A DNA stretch of 64,000 nucleotides from Streptomyces sp. NBC_00433 (GCA_036015235.1 CP107926.1:5971501-6035500), one strand, 5' to 3'. Shown: positions 1 through 9,285, counted from the stretch's first letter. A program made the numbers and translations. Notes: generated by a model from the letters alone, not told the origin.

Positions 1-2
1 AA

Positions 3-662
3 CGGGCGGTGCTGGCCGGGCACTCCATGGGCGGTATGACGATCATGGCGGCGTCCGGGCGGGCCGCCGTCACCAGCCGTACGGCCGCGGTGCTGCTGGC
101 GAGCACCGGCAGCGGTCGGCTGCTCGGTACGACCGAGGTGCTGCCGCCGCGGTTCTCGCCCCGTTGGTTGCGGCGGTTCTTCCACCGGCAGTTGCTGACC
201 TCCCGGCTGCCGCTCGGGCCGATCACCCCGATGTCGCGCGGGGCGTTCGCCTACGGCGTCCTGGGGGCCGCTCCGACCAGGGAGCAGGCGGCCTTCACCG
301 CGCGGATCGTGCACGCCTGCAAGACCAGGCAGCGGGCCGCGTGGGGGCGGGTGCTGTCCGTTCTCGACCTGGACGTGGAGATCGCCGCGCTGGACGCGCC
401 CACCGCCGTGCTGGTGGGCACCCACGACAAGCTCACGCCGAAAGCGCACGCCCGCGGCATGGCGAAGGCGCTGCCGCGCTGCGTCGGCCTGACCGAACTG
501 CCCGGGCTCGGCCACATGACGCCGATCGAGGCCCCGGACGCCGTCGCGTCCGCCATACGTGAGCTGGCCGCCGCCCACGCGGCGCCGTCTTCCGAGGCTG
601 ACGCGGATGTCGACACCGTCACCGGACAGGGTGACCCCGTAGTCGAGGAGAAGAGCGCATGA
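3..662 (+). CDS. alpha/beta hydrolase, C-terminal part (5' end outside window)
   Basis: This is the C-terminal part of an alpha/beta-hydrolase-fold enzyme; the frame is open to the window edge, so the start lies upstream. The nucleophile elbow G-H-S-M-G-G is visible at the very beginning, with Ser as nucleophile. A late strand ending in V-G-T-H-D-K places the acid residue, and G-L-G-H-M-T-P contains the catalytic His. The last ~35 residues are acidic and low-complexity. The stop overlaps the start of the following SDR gene (ATGA), so the two are translationally coupled and probably act on related substrates. The substrate cannot be read from the sequence; an esterase, lipase or epoxide hydrolase are all possible. 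Confidence 0.85.
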   Translation, partial: RAVLAGHSMGGMTIMAASGRAAVTSRTAAVLLASTGSGRLLGTTEVLPPRFSPRWLRRFFHRQLLTSRLPLGPITPMSRGAFAYGVLGAAPTREQAAFTARIVHACKTRQRAAWGRVLSVLDLDVEIAALDAPTAVLVGTHDKLTPKAHARGMAKALPRCVGLTELPGLGHMTPIEAPDAVASAIRELAAAHAAPSSEADADVDTVTGQGDPVVEEKSA

Positions 663-1561
663 GCCGATCATCGGTGCGGGGTCAGGTCGTCGTGGTGACC
701 GGTGCCGCCCGCGGGGTGGGTGAGCTGCTGGCCCGCAAACTCGCCGCGCGCGGCGCCCGGCTGGCGCTGGTCGGGCTGGAGCCGGACGAACTCAAGCAGG
801 TCACCGCGTCTTTGGGCGGCGACGCCGCCTGCTGGACCGCGGACGTCACCGACCGGGCCGCCATGGCCCGGGTCGCCGGTGAAGTGGCCGCGCACTTCGG
901 CCGGATCGACGTCGTCGTGGCCAACGCCGGTGTGGCGACGGGCGGTCCGTTCCTCGAATCCGACCCCGACGCCTTCGACCGCGTCATCCAGGTCAACCTG
1001 CTGGGCAGTATCGCCACCGCCCGCGCCTTCCTGCCCGCGCTGCTCGAATCCCGCGGCTATCTGCTGCAGATCGCCTCGCTCGCCGCGATCACGCCCGCGC
1101 CCATGATGGCGGCCTACTGCGCGAGCAAGTCGGGCGTGGAGGCCTTCGCGCACAGCCTGCGCGCGGAAGTCGGCCACCACGGCGTCGCAGTGGGCGTCGG
1201 ATATCTCAGCTGGACCGACACCGACATGGTACGCGGCGCCGACGAGGACGACGTGCTGCGGGAGTTGCGCGCACGGCTCCCGTGGCCGGCCAACTGCACC
1301 TATCCGCTGGAGCCGGCGGTGGAGCGCATCGCCGCGGGTATCGCGCGCCGTTCGCCGCATGTCTATGCGCAGTGGTGGCTGCGCGGCATGCAGTCGGTAC
1401 GGGGCGCGCTGCCGTCGGTCGTCGGCGGGGCCCTCGGGCGGCGCGAAATGCGGCGGGCGGCGCCCGCGCTGGCCCGCAACGCGGGAACGCACCGGGGTCT
1501 TGTCGGGCGGGGAGGATCCGCTGACGAGTCGGCCCGCGCCGCCGGCCATCACGTTCCGTAA
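659..1561 (+). CDS. SDR family NAD(P)-dependent oxidoreductase
   Basis: A 300-residue classical short-chain dehydrogenase/reductase. The N-terminal Rossmann motif T-G-A-A-R-G-V-G lies around residues 14-21, N-A-G-V follows at about 90, and the catalytic Ser and Y-C-A-S-K (Tyr and Lys) are at about 145-165. It is ~50 residues longer than a minimal SDR, with a basic C-terminal extension that reads R-G-M-Q-S-V-R, as in SDRs annotated as fatty-acyl or steroid-type reductases. It overlaps the upstream alpha/beta hydrolase by four bases. The substrate is not determinable from sequence. Confidence 0.9.
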   Translation: MSRSSVRGQVVVVTGAARGVGELLARKLAARGARLALVGLEPDELKQVTASLGGDAACWTADVTDRAAMARVAGEVAAHFGRIDVVVANAGVATGGPFLESDPDAFDRVIQVNLLGSIATARAFLPALLESRGYLLQIASLAAITPAPMMAAYCASKSGVEAFAHSLRAEVGHHGVAVGVGYLSWTDTDMVRGADEDDVLRELRARLPWPANCTYPLEPAVERIAAGIARRSPHVYAQWWLRGMQSVRGALPSVVGGALGRREMRRAAPALARNAGTHRGLVGRGGSADESARAAGHHVP

Positions 1562-1680
1562 CAGCAAAGTGCCCCTGACCTGGGGCGATTGGCAGTTGAT
1601 TGCCCCAGGATGCGCTGGTTGTTCCCCCATGTAAGTCTGGTCGAGGCCGCATCCCCACACACACTCCAGGAGGAGTAATC

Positions 1681-1908
1681 ATGGGCGGTATGGACGACAT
1701 CAGGAACAAGGCGAGCGAGTACGCCGACAAGGCCAAGACGGCCCGCCGTCAGGGCTCTGAGCAGGCCGACGAGGGCATGCAGCGCGCGGGGCGGGAAGCC
1801 TCCGAGCGCTCCGGCGGCCGTCTCGACGAGCCGGCCCAGCCCGGCCAGGAGCGGGCTCGTCGCATGGGCGAGGACTCGAACGACGAGCCCCAGGACGACT
1901 GGAGCTGA
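1681..1908 (+). CDS. small hydrophilic protein of unknown function
   Basis: A 75-residue, highly charged and probably largely helical or disordered protein starting M-G-G-M-D-D-I-R-N-K-A and ending acidic (D-D-W-S). It has a strong ribosome-binding site (AGGAGGAG) 6-8 bases before the ATG and no signal peptide or membrane segment. Composition resembles CsbD-like or MT0933-like small stress proteins, but I do not see a diagnostic motif, so no function is assigned. A perfect hairpin follows the stop, so the gene forms its own short transcription unit. Confidence 0.7.
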   Translation: MGGMDDIRNKASEYADKAKTARRQGSEQADEGMQRAGREASERSGGRLDEPAQPGQERARRMGEDSNDEPQDDWS

Positions 1909-1949
1909 CGTCGCGCCTTGAGATATTCGCGCGAATACCGTGACACAGG

Positions 1950-1977
1950 GAAGGGGCGCCCCTCGGGGCGCCCCTTC
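1950..1977. terminator. bidirectional terminator hairpin
   Basis: A perfect 13-bp inverted repeat (left arm GAAGGGGCGCCCC, two-base TC centre, mirrored right arm) lies between the small-protein gene on the plus strand and the convergent endonuclease V gene. It has no strong U tract, as is usual for Streptomyces terminators. Confidence 0.75.
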
Positions 1978-2004
1978 TCCGCTGCCAGGACCGGCCCGTG
2001 ACGC

Positions 2005-2709
2005 CTAGAGCGCGATCGTGCGCAGGCGTTCTCGGCTGAGGTGATCGGCCCTGCGGGTGGTTTCCGGAAGCCGGTATCGGGGCGCGAGCCGGAGGGTATG
2101 GGCGCAGGCGTGGTCCAGGCCGATCGCATGGCCCACCGAGACGAACACCGGTTTGACGCCCGGCTGCGTCCGCAGCGCCCGGCCGACGACCTCACCGTCG
2201 TCCGACGTCAACGCGGCCCCGGCGCCGCGCTCTTCGCCGACCTCCTGGTGGCCGAAGACGAACGGGGTCTTCGCGACGCCGAAGCACGGAAGTCCGGTCA
2301 GCACCCCCATATGCACCGCCAGGCCGGCCCGGCGGGGATGTGCGACGCCGTAGCCGTCGCACACCAGGAGATCCGGTCTGCACGTCAGCTTCTCCAGCGC
2401 CGCCATGACCGGGGGCAGTTCACGGAACGCCAGCAGTCCCGGTACGTACGGGAAGGTCACCGTCCCCTCCACCAGGGCGACCTCGACGGTCTCCAGCGTC
2501 GTCGCGTCCAGCACCACGGCCGCCGCCACGAGGGCGTCGCCCCGCGTGGCATAGGAGACGTCCACGCCCGCAACCAGCCGTACATTGCCGGGCGCAGGGC
2601 CCGGCGACGTCAGATCCGCAAGGCCGCGCATCCGCTCCTGCTCGGCCAGGGCCTCGTCCACCGACCGCGGCCAGGCCGCCCGCGCACCGCCGCTGCTGTG
2701 AGTGTCCAT
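2005..2709 (-). CDS. nfi: endonuclease V (deoxyinosine 3' endonuclease)
   Basis: A 234-residue endonuclease V, which nicks DNA one base 3' of deoxyinosine and so starts repair of deaminated adenine. The family core is clear: V-A-G-V-D-V-S-Y near residue 48 (first catalytic Asp), F-P-Y-V-P-G-L-L-A-F-R-E (substrate-binding and catalytic Glu), L-V-C-D-G-Y-G (catalytic Asp) followed by H-P-R-R-A-G-L-A, and G-V-A-K-T near residue 145. Length is typical. It lies 57 bp downstream of the Tricorn gene on the same strand and is probably cotranscribed with it. Confidence 0.95.
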   Translation of the reverse strand: MDTHSSGGARAAWPRSVDEALAEQERMRGLADLTSPGPAPGNVRLVAGVDVSYATRGDALVAAAVVLDATTLETVEVALVEGTVTFPYVPGLLAFRELPPVMAALEKLTCRPDLLVCDGYGVAHPRRAGLAVHMGVLTGLPCFGVAKTPFVFGHQEVGEERGAGAALTSDDGEVVGRALRTQPGVKPVFVSVGHAIGLDHACAHTLRLAPRYRLPETTRRADHLSRERLRTIAL

Positions 2710-2766
2710 TGCCGGGAGGCTGCCACGTTCGCGGTCCGGCCGGCCGGCCGGGGCGCCGGAGGGGCC

Positions 2767-5700
2767 TCAGCGCGGCGTCGCGGGCGGGCGCGGGGGGAGC
2801 GGCGGGCGGGCGCGGTCGGGGCGGGTGGAGAGGTCGGGAGGGGTGGCCGCGGGGTGCTGGGAGAGCAGCGCCAGGGCGGTGCGTACGGCGACGTCGAGTT
2901 GGCCGTGGCGGCCCTCCGCCCAGTCCAGGGGCGTACGGAGGCACTCGATGTCGGGTGCGACGCCCTGGTTCTCCACCGACCAGCCGTAGGCGTCGAACCA
3001 GGCGGCGTTCATCGGCACGGTGATCACGGTGCCGTCGCCCAGGCGGTGCCGGCCGGTCATGCCGACCACGCCGCCCCAGGTGCGCAGGCCCACCACCGGG
3101 CCGAGGCCGAGGAGTTTGAACGCCGCGGTGATCATGTCGCCGTCGGAGGAGGTCGCTTCGTCGGCGATGGCGACGACCGGGCCGCGCGGTGCGTTGCCGG
3201 CGTACGAGACGGGTTGGGCATTGCGGGTGAGGTCCCAGCCCAGGACGGTGCGGGTGAGCTTCTCGATGACCAGTTCGCTGATGTTGCCGCCCGCATTGCC
3301 GCGGACGTCCACCAGCAGGGCGTCGTAGGCGACTTCCTTGCGCAGGTCGCGGTTGAACTGCGCCCAGCCCGAGCCGCCCAGGTCCGGGATGTGCAGATAA
3401 CCGCACCGGCCGCCGCTGAGCCGGCGTACGACCTTGCGGCGTTTGGCGACCCAGTGCTGGTAGCGCAGCGGGCGGTCGTCGATGAGCGGGACGATCGCCA
3501 CACGGCGGGGTGCGCCGCGGCCGCCCGGCGGGCGGAAGGTCAGCTCCACGGTGGTGCCGCCGGCGCCCGCGAGCAGCGGGAAGGGGCCCGCGTGCGGGTC
3601 CACCGGGCGGCCGTCGACGTGGGTGAGGACGGCGCCCTCGCGGATGCCGGTGCCCGCCAGCGGGGAGCGGGCCTTGGAGTCCGACGACTCGCCCGGCAGG
3701 ATGCGGATCACCGTCCAGGTGCCGTCCTTGTTGTGCTGGAAGTCGGCGCCGAGCAGGCCGATGGGGCGCTGGTAGTGCGGCGGGCCCTCGTTGCGGCGGG
3801 CGGCGGCGACATAGGCGTGGGAAGTGCCCAGCTCGCCCAGCACCTCGCGGAGCAGGTCGGCGAACTCGTCGGGCGTGGCGACCCGGTCCACCAGCGGGTG
3901 GTACTGGTCGAGGACGGCCGGCCAGTCCACGCCGCACATGTCCGGCGCCCAGAAGTAGTCGCGGATCAGGCGGCCCGCCTCGGCATAGGACTGCTGCCAT
4001 TCGGCACCGGGATCGACCTCGTGCAGGATGCGGCGCATGTCGACATAGACGGTGGTGTCGTCGTCGCCGCGTTCGTTGGCGGGCAGTACCGCGAGTTCGG
4101 CTTCGTCATATACCGCGAGGCGGCGGCCGTCGCCGCTGACGGCGTACCAGTCCATGTGGTGGACCAGTTCGGTCTTCTTGGACTTGGCCAGGTTGAAGAA
4201 CTCCAGGCTCGGGCGGGAGGAGGGGTCGGTGGGGTTGACGAACGTCTCGCCCAGGGCGCCGGAGATCGGCCAGCGCATCCAGACCAGGCCGCCCTGCACC
4301 GGTTCGAGCGACGAGTACTTCGACGCGGGTACGGGGAAGGGCGTCACCCGGCTGGGCAGGCCCTCCGCCTCGACGACGACCGGGCCGTCGCTGTCGCCGC
4401 CGCTCTCGCCCGGGTCCAGGCCGCTGCCGCTGGCGCTGCCGACCGGGCCGCCGTCGACGGGCAGGGCGAAGGGCGACGGTGTGGCCGAGTTGAGCGGCAC
4501 GAGATACGGGCGGCAGCCGAGCGGGAACGACAGGTCGCCGGTATGGACGTCGTACACCGGGTCGAAACCGCGCCAGGACAGGAACGCCAGATAGCGGCCG
4601 TCGCGGGTGAAGACCGGCTGCTCGTCCTCGAAGCGGCCGTTGGTGACGTCGATGATCGTGTGGTCGGACAGTCGGGCGATCTTGACCGAGCGCAGGGAGC
4701 GGCCGACGCCGGGGTGGGACCAGGTCAGCCACGCAGAGTCGGGGGAGAAGGCGAGGTCGCGGACCGGGCCGTTGGTGGAGCGGACCAGTTCCTTCACCGT
4801 GCCGGGTGGGTTCCGGTCGTCGACGTCGACGTCCGCCGTGGCGGAGTCGGTGTCGTCGTAGCGGGTCGCGCCGCCGTCGGAGCTGGTGTCGGTGGCCACT
4901 CCGGTGGTGACCAGCAGCAGGCCGCCGTCGTTCGAGGCGACCGCCAGGGTGCCGCCGTCGGGTGACGACACCAGTTCCAGCACGCGGCCGAGGCGGCCCA
5001 CGGCCAGACGGGTGACCGCGTCGGAGGTGTCGCCGGGCGGCGGGCCGCTGTCGTTGCCGCCGGCCGCGTCGAGGCTGATGGCGCCGTCGACGTAGGCCAC
5101 CCGGGTGGAGCCGGTTCTGACCGTGTGATCATCGCCCGGCGCAATACGATGATCGCCCGCTTTCGTACGATCGTCGCCCGCCGGAATACGATCATCGCCC
5201 CCCGCCGTACGCGACTGCGCGCCGCCCACCGGCACCGTGTCCGGCGCCGCGTCCGCCGGGGTGTCGGACGGCTCGGCGATGTCCAGGGCGGCTTCCACGG
5301 CGACAGCGGTTTCGGCCGCCTCGGCGGCCGTCTCGGGGCCGCGGCTCAGGGCGCGGGAGGCGCGGCCGGGGAGGGGCGCCAGCTCGATGCCGTCCTCGCC
5401 CCCGGCGTCGGTGACGTAGCCGACCAGGCCGGTGTCGCCCAGCATCGCGGGCAGCCGCACGCGGGCGCCCGCGGCGTCGGCGATGGTGCGGGCCGGCCCG
5501 TCGCGGTGGGTGAGCCAGTACAGGCTGCCGCGTACGCACACGGCGCTGGCGCGGCCGCTCGGGTGGATGGCCAGGCCGTCGACGTTGGAGGCGGCCGGCA
5601 CCTGGTACGGGCGGCGGCCGCTGCGGGCGCCGCCCAGGCGCATGTCGAGGCGGCGCGGGACGGCGTCGGGCGAGGCCAGGTCCTCGGCCAGCCACAGGTC

Positions 5701-6525
5701 GCCCGCGCACTGGTAGACGACCCGCTCGCCGTCGGTGGCGGCATTGCGGGCGTAGAAGTCGGCGTGGTCGGTGTGGCGGCGCAGGCCGGTGCCGTCGGGG
5801 AGGCAGGAGTAGAGGTTGCCGACGCCCTCGTGGTCGGACAGGAAGGCGATCCGGCCGGCCACGAACATCGGCGACGCGAGGTGCCCGTCGATGTCCGGCA
5901 CCAGGCGCTCGCCGTGCAGCCACAGCCGCCCGGTCGCGCCGCCGCGGTAGCGCTTCCACGCGTGCGGTTCGTGCGGCGGCGTGCCCGTCAGCAGCAGGGT
6001 GCGGCGCTCGCCGCCGGCTTCGCCGGAATCGTCGTCGTCGCGCACGGCGATGTCCGACACCGGCCCCCAGGGCAGCGGTCCGCCCGGGCCGCATTCGACC
6101 GGCACGCTGTGCGCCCAGGTGTAGTACGAGAACGGCTGCCCGTAGGAGGAGACCGCCAGGACGTGGCCGTCGGGAGTCCATGAGCACACCCGGGTGTCGG
6201 CGCCGCCCCAGTACGTCAGCCGGCGTGCGGTGCCGCCGTCGGACGGCACCAGGTACACCTCGGGGTCCAGGCTCCGCCAGGTCGTGAAGGCGATCGTCGC
6301 ACCGTCGGGCGACAGCCGCGGCGGCCCGACCCGCGTACGGTCGGCCGTCACCCGCCACGCGCGCCCGGGCGAGCCGCCTGGCGGCCCCAGCGGAGCCACC
6401 CAGATGTCGTCCTCCGCCGCGAAGCAGAGCATGCCGCCGTGCAGGTGCGGAAACCGTAGGTACGCGCCGTCGCTCACCCCACCCATGTTTCGGGGCGCCC
6501 GCACCGCCAGCAACTTTTCACTCAC
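2767..6525 (-). CDS. Tricorn-type protease (S41 family)
   Basis: A 1252-residue cytosolic Tricorn protease homologue, which in the archaeal prototype cuts oligopeptides released by the proteasome. The order is an N-terminal six-bladed beta-propeller, a second propeller, a C1 helical domain, a PDZ domain (around residues 920-1000) and the C-terminal S41 catalytic domain. The catalytic His is in T-S-H-A-Y (H903) and the nucleophile in S-S-D-G-D (about S1127), with the closing W-S-V-E-N-Q-G-V-A-P-D motif. An acidic, Gly/Asp-rich insertion between the propellers contains four heptad repeats encoded by a 21-bp tandem repeat. The GTG start is chosen because the propeller begins about 20 residues later. 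Sequence supports the family; the substrates are inference. Confidence 0.95.
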   Translation of the reverse strand: MSEKLLAVRAPRNMGGVSDGAYLRFPHLHGGMLCFAAEDDIWVAPLGPPGGSPGRAWRVTADRTRVGPPRLSPDGATIAFTTWRSLDPEVYLVPSDGGTARRLTYWGGADTRVCSWTPDGHVLAVSSYGQPFSYYTWAHSVPVECGPGGPLPWGPVSDIAVRDDDDSGEAGGERRTLLLTGTPPHEPHAWKRYRGGATGRLWLHGERLVPDIDGHLASPMFVAGRIAFLSDHEGVGNLYSCLPDGTGLRRHTDHADFYARNAATDGERVVYQCAGDLWLAEDLASPDAVPRRLDMRLGGARSGRRPYQVPAASNVDGLAIHPSGRASAVCVRGSLYWLTHRDGPARTIADAAGARVRLPAMLGDTGLVGYVTDAGGEDGIELAPLPGRASRALSRGPETAAEAAETAVAVEAALDIAEPSDTPADAAPDTVPVGGAQSRTAGGDDRIPAGDDRTKAGDHRIAPGDDHTVRTGSTRVAYVDGAISLDAAGGNDSGPPPGDTSDAVTRLAVGRLGRVLELVSSPDGGTLAVASNDGGLLLVTTGVATDTSSDGGATRYDDTDSATADVDVDDRNPPGTVKELVRSTNGPVRDLAFSPDSAWLTWSHPGVGRSLRSVKIARLSDHTIIDVTNGRFEDEQPVFTRDGRYLAFLSWRGFDPVYDVHTGDLSFPLGCRPYLVPLNSATPSPFALPVDGGPVGSASGSGLDPGESGGDSDGPVVVEAEGLPSRVTPFPVPASKYSSLEPVQGGLVWMRWPISGALGETFVNPTDPSSRPSLEFFNLAKSKKTELVHHMDWYAVSGDGRRLAVYDEAELAVLPANERGDDDTTVYVDMRRILHEVDPGAEWQQSYAEAGRLIRDYFWAPDMCGVDWPAVLDQYHPLVDRVATPDEFADLLREVLGELGTSHAYVAAARRNEGPPHYQRPIGLLGADFQHNKDGTWTVIRILPGESSDSKARSPLAGTGIREGAVLTHVDGRPVDPHAGPFPLLAGAGGTTVELTFRPPGGRGAPRRVAIVPLIDDRPLRYQHWVAKRRKVVRRLSGGRCGYLHIPDLGGSGWAQFNRDLRKEVAYDALLVDVRGNAGGNISELVIEKLTRTVLGWDLTRNAQPVSYAGNAPRGPVVAIADEATSSDGDMITAAFKLLGLGPVVGLRTWGGVVGMTGRHRLGDGTVITVPMNAAWFDAYGWSVENQGVAPDIECLRTPLDWAEGRHGQLDVAVRTALALLSQHPAATPPDLSTRPDRARPPLPPRPPATPR
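5127..5210. repeat. 21-bp tandem repeat, four copies, inside the Tricorn gene
   Basis: Four imperfect head-to-tail 21-bp units begin at 5127, 5148, 5169 and 5190. Each starts GAT(C/G) and ends TAC on the plus strand. On the coding strand they give a seven-residue repeat of the pattern (D/H)-R-x-x-x-G-D, at roughly residues 439-467. The unit length is a multiple of three, so copy number can change without a frameshift. Confidence 0.9.
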
Positions 6526-6626
6526 GTGCGCCCCCGAAGTGCCTCAGCGCACCCCGCCGGCCGCCGGGGCGTACGGTCCCGTGGAGGCCCGGGCGATCGG
6601 CGGCGGGCCCGTGTCCGGGAGGCGGG

Positions 6627-7130
6627 GTGCGGGGAGTGGAAGCTGAGGTCATCGCGACGCGGCGGCTGACGCTGCTGCCGTTGGCGGCGCAATATGCCGA
6701 GGAAATGGCCGAGGTGCTGGGCGACTGGGACCTGCACGCCTTCATCGGCGGCATGCCGATGACCGCGGAGGAATTGCGGGCGCGGTACGAGCGGCTGGTC
6801 GCGGGGCCGGGGGACGCCGGGGTGTCGTGGTGCAACTGGGTGGTGCGGCTGCGTTCCGCGGACTGTCTGACCGGGACGGTGCAGGCGACGGTCACCGGTG
6901 GCCAGGCGGAGATCGCGTGGGTGGTGGGCATCCCGTGGCAAGGGCGGGGGATCGCGATCGAGGCCGCGCGCGGGCTGGTCGGGTGGCTCGGCGGGCAGGG
7001 GGTGACGACGGTGGTCGCGCACGTCCACCCCGACCATCGGGCGTCCGCCGCGGTGGCCGCGGCGGCGGGGCTCACCGCCACGGACGAATGGCACGACGGT
7101 GAGATGAGATGGCAGCTGATCGTCGGATGA
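6627..7130 (+). CDS. GNAT family N-acetyltransferase
   Basis: A 167-residue GNAT acetyltransferase of the RimJ/RimL type. It opens with I-A-T-R-R-L-T-L-L-P-L and continues through the acceptor-side strands. The acetyl-CoA-binding segment I-P-W-Q-G-R-G-I-A-I-E-A lies near residue 110, and a C-terminal strand reads H-V-H-P-D-H-R-A-S. It is divergent from the Tricorn gene across about 100 bp. A second in-frame GTG at 6636 is an equally good start, because the only Shine-Dalgarno-like run (GGAGG at 6618) is close to the first and far from the second. The substrate is unknown. Confidence 0.85.
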   Translation: MRGVEAEVIATRRLTLLPLAAQYAEEMAEVLGDWDLHAFIGGMPMTAEELRARYERLVAGPGDAGVSWCNWVVRLRSADCLTGTVQATVTGGQAEIAWVVGIPWQGRGIAIEAARGLVGWLGGQGVTTVVAHVHPDHRASAAVAAAAGLTATDEWHDGEMRWQLIVG

Positions 7131-7261
7131 GTCGGGAATGTGCCGGCTGCGGCAGCCCCGGAGCAGGGTGCGGGGGCGCTGACCTGGCGGGGGTGGCTCG
7201 CGTAACGTGCATTACCACCGAGTAGGTCGTGGCAGTGGGCGCGGGAGCAGGAGGCGGGCGG

Positions 7262-8947
7262 ATGGCACTGGACGCGGACGTCGTCGTGGTGGGTGCGGGT
7301 CTCGCGGGGCTGGTGGCCACCGCCGAGCTGGCGGATGCCGGGCGGAAGGTGATCCTGGTGGACCAGGAGCCGGAGGCATCGCTCGGGGGGCAGGCCTTCT
7401 GGTCGTTCGGCGGGCTGTTCTTCGTGGACTCGCCCGAGCAGCGCCGGATGCGCATCAAGGACACCACCGAGCTGGCGCTCCAGGACTGGCTGGGAACAGC
7501 CGGTTTCGACCGGCCCGAGGACCACTGGCCGCGGCGATGGGCACAGGCTTACGTCGACTTCGCCTCCGGCGAGAAGCGCGCATGGCTGCGCGAGCGGGGG
7601 CTGCGGCTCTTCCCGGTGGTCGGCTGGGCCGAGCGCGGCGGTTTCCTGGCGACCGGTCCCGGCAATTCGGTGCCGCGTTTCCACATCACGTGGGGTACGG
7701 GTCCCGGGGTGGTCGAGCCGTTCGAGCGGCGGGTGCGGGAGGCGGTCGCCCGGGGGCGCGTCGAACTGCGCTTCCGGCACCGGGTGACCGGGCTGAGCGC
7801 GACCGGCGGCGCCGTCGACGGTGTGACCGGTGAGGTGCTGGTGGCCAGCGACGCGGAGCGCGGGACGGCCAGTTCGCGGGAGGTCGCGGGTGGATTCGCG
7901 CTCAAGGCGCAGGCCGTCATCGTCACCAGCGGCGGTATCGGCGGCAATCACGACCTGGTGCGCGCGGCCTGGCCGGAGCGGCTCGGCATACCCCCGAAGA
8001 AGCTGCTGTCCGGTGTGCCCGCGCATGTCGACGGGCTGATGCTCGGTGTCGCGGAGTCGGCGGGCGCCTCGGCTGTCAACGGCGACCGTATGTGGCACTA
8101 CACCGAGGGCATCGAGAACTGGAACCCGATCTGGGCCAGGCACGGAATCCGCATTCTGCCCGGCCCCTCGTCGCTGTGGCTCGACGCGACCGGAAAACGG
8201 CTGCCCGTACCCTATTTTCCCGGCTTCGACACGCTTGGCACACTAGAACACATCATGCGCACCGGGCACGAATACACGTGGTTCGTCCTCACGCAGAAGA
8301 TCATCGAGAAGGAGTTCGCCCTTTCGGGCTCCGAGCAGAATCCCGACCTCACCGGGCGCAGTGTGCGGGAGGTTCTCAAACGCGCGCTGCCAGGGGCTCC
8401 CGGGCCGGTCGAGGCCTTCAAGCGCAACGGGGTCGACTTCGTCGTGGAGAGCGAACTCGGCGCACTTGTGCGGGGCATGAACGCGCTTACCGGGGAGGGC
8501 CTGGTCGACGAGGGCGCGCTGCGGCGCGAAATCGAGGCGAGGGACCGGGAGATCGCGAATACGTACACCAAGGATCTGCAGGTCACCGCGATTCGCGGGG
8601 CGCGGAACTATATCGGGGACAAGCTCATCCGTACGGCGTCGCCGCATCGGCTGCTCGATCCGAAGGCCGGGCCGCTCATCGCCGTGCGGCTGAACATTCT
8701 GACGCGGAAGTCATTGGGCGGCCTGGAGACGGACCTCGAAGGGCGGGTGCTCGCGCCTCCCGAGGCCGGCCCGGGATCGGGCGCCGGGCGCGGTGAGCCG
8801 CTGGGCGGGCTTTACGCGGCCGGGGAGGCGGCCGGCTTCGGCGGCGGCGGGATGCACGGCTACCGCTCGCTGGAGGGGACCTTCCTCGGCGGGTGCATAT
8901 TCTCCGGGCGGCAGGCGGGGAGGGCCGCGGCGGCAGCCACCGCATAG
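7262..8947 (+). CDS. FAD-binding dehydrogenase (3-ketosteroid dehydrogenase/fumarate reductase-like)
   Basis: A 561-residue flavoprotein. The dinucleotide-binding motif V-V-V-G-A-G-L-A-G-L begins about ten residues in, followed by E/D-x-E-P-E-A-S-L-G-G-Q-A, and the FAD-binding closing motif L-Y-A-A-G-E-A-A-G-F-G-G-G-G-M-H-G lies near residue 520. The architecture is that of the FAD_binding_2 family, which includes 3-ketosteroid delta1-dehydrogenases and fumarate reductase flavoproteins; this subgroup is usually annotated only as FAD-binding dehydrogenase. The ATG at 7262 is chosen over an upstream GTG because it follows an AGGAGG-like site and starts just before the flavin motif. The substrate is inference. 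Confidence 0.9.
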   Translation: MALDADVVVVGAGLAGLVATAELADAGRKVILVDQEPEASLGGQAFWSFGGLFFVDSPEQRRMRIKDTTELALQDWLGTAGFDRPEDHWPRRWAQAYVDFASGEKRAWLRERGLRLFPVVGWAERGGFLATGPGNSVPRFHITWGTGPGVVEPFERRVREAVARGRVELRFRHRVTGLSATGGAVDGVTGEVLVASDAERGTASSREVAGGFALKAQAVIVTSGGIGGNHDLVRAAWPERLGIPPKKLLSGVPAHVDGLMLGVAESAGASAVNGDRMWHYTEGIENWNPIWARHGIRILPGPSSLWLDATGKRLPVPYFPGFDTLGTLEHIMRTGHEYTWFVLTQKIIEKEFALSGSEQNPDLTGRSVREVLKRALPGAPGPVEAFKRNGVDFVVESELGALVRGMNALTGEGLVDEGALRREIEARDREIANTYTKDLQVTAIRGARNYIGDKLIRTASPHRLLDPKAGPLIAVRLNILTRKSLGGLETDLEGRVLAPPEAGPGSGAGRGEPLGGLYAAGEAAGFGGGGMHGYRSLEGTFLGGCIFSGRQAGRAAAAATA

Positions 8948-9143
8948 CCGTGCGCCCGCGGGCGGCGGCGACCGGTCGGACGCCGCCCGCCGCTTCGGGG
9001 CGCGAAGCCGGGCGCGGTGGCGGCGGGCGGGGGCGTCGGATGGAGCGGGGCGCCAGTCCGCCGCGGACGGGCGTGACCTGCGGGGACGGTGGGGACCGGG
9101 GGTAACCCGGCCTGGCCCGGAGTGCCTTGTCGTGTTTCAAGCA

Positions 9144-9185
9144 TTGACAGGAGCAGGAGGGCTCCGCACTATGGGAGCGCTCCCA
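9144..9185 (+). promoter_or_regulatory. cellulase promoter with CebR-type operator
   Basis: A consensus -35 TTGACA (9144-9149), a 17-base spacer and a -10 CACTAT (9167-9172) are followed immediately by the perfect 14-bp palindrome TGGGAGCGCTCCCA (9172-9185). This palindrome is the known binding site of CebR, the LacI-family cellobiose/cellotriose-responsive repressor of Streptomyces. Its position over the -10 and start point would block initiation. It lies 100 bp before the GH6 start codon. Confidence 0.93.
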
Positions 9186-9285
9186 CGTTAAGAGCGTGTA
9201 ACCGAACACTGAATCACCGCACCACCTCCCATGACCTCTCGAAGCCGATTCGAAGGCCCATCCCCCCAATGGAGGTTGTTCGCAC

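Noticed and set aside
2041..4965. Long open frame on the plus strand opposite endonuclease V and Tricorn
   Set aside because: It is an antisense shadow of high-GC coding DNA; composition is Arg/Ala/Gly-rich with no domain signature, and both opposite genes are firmly identified.
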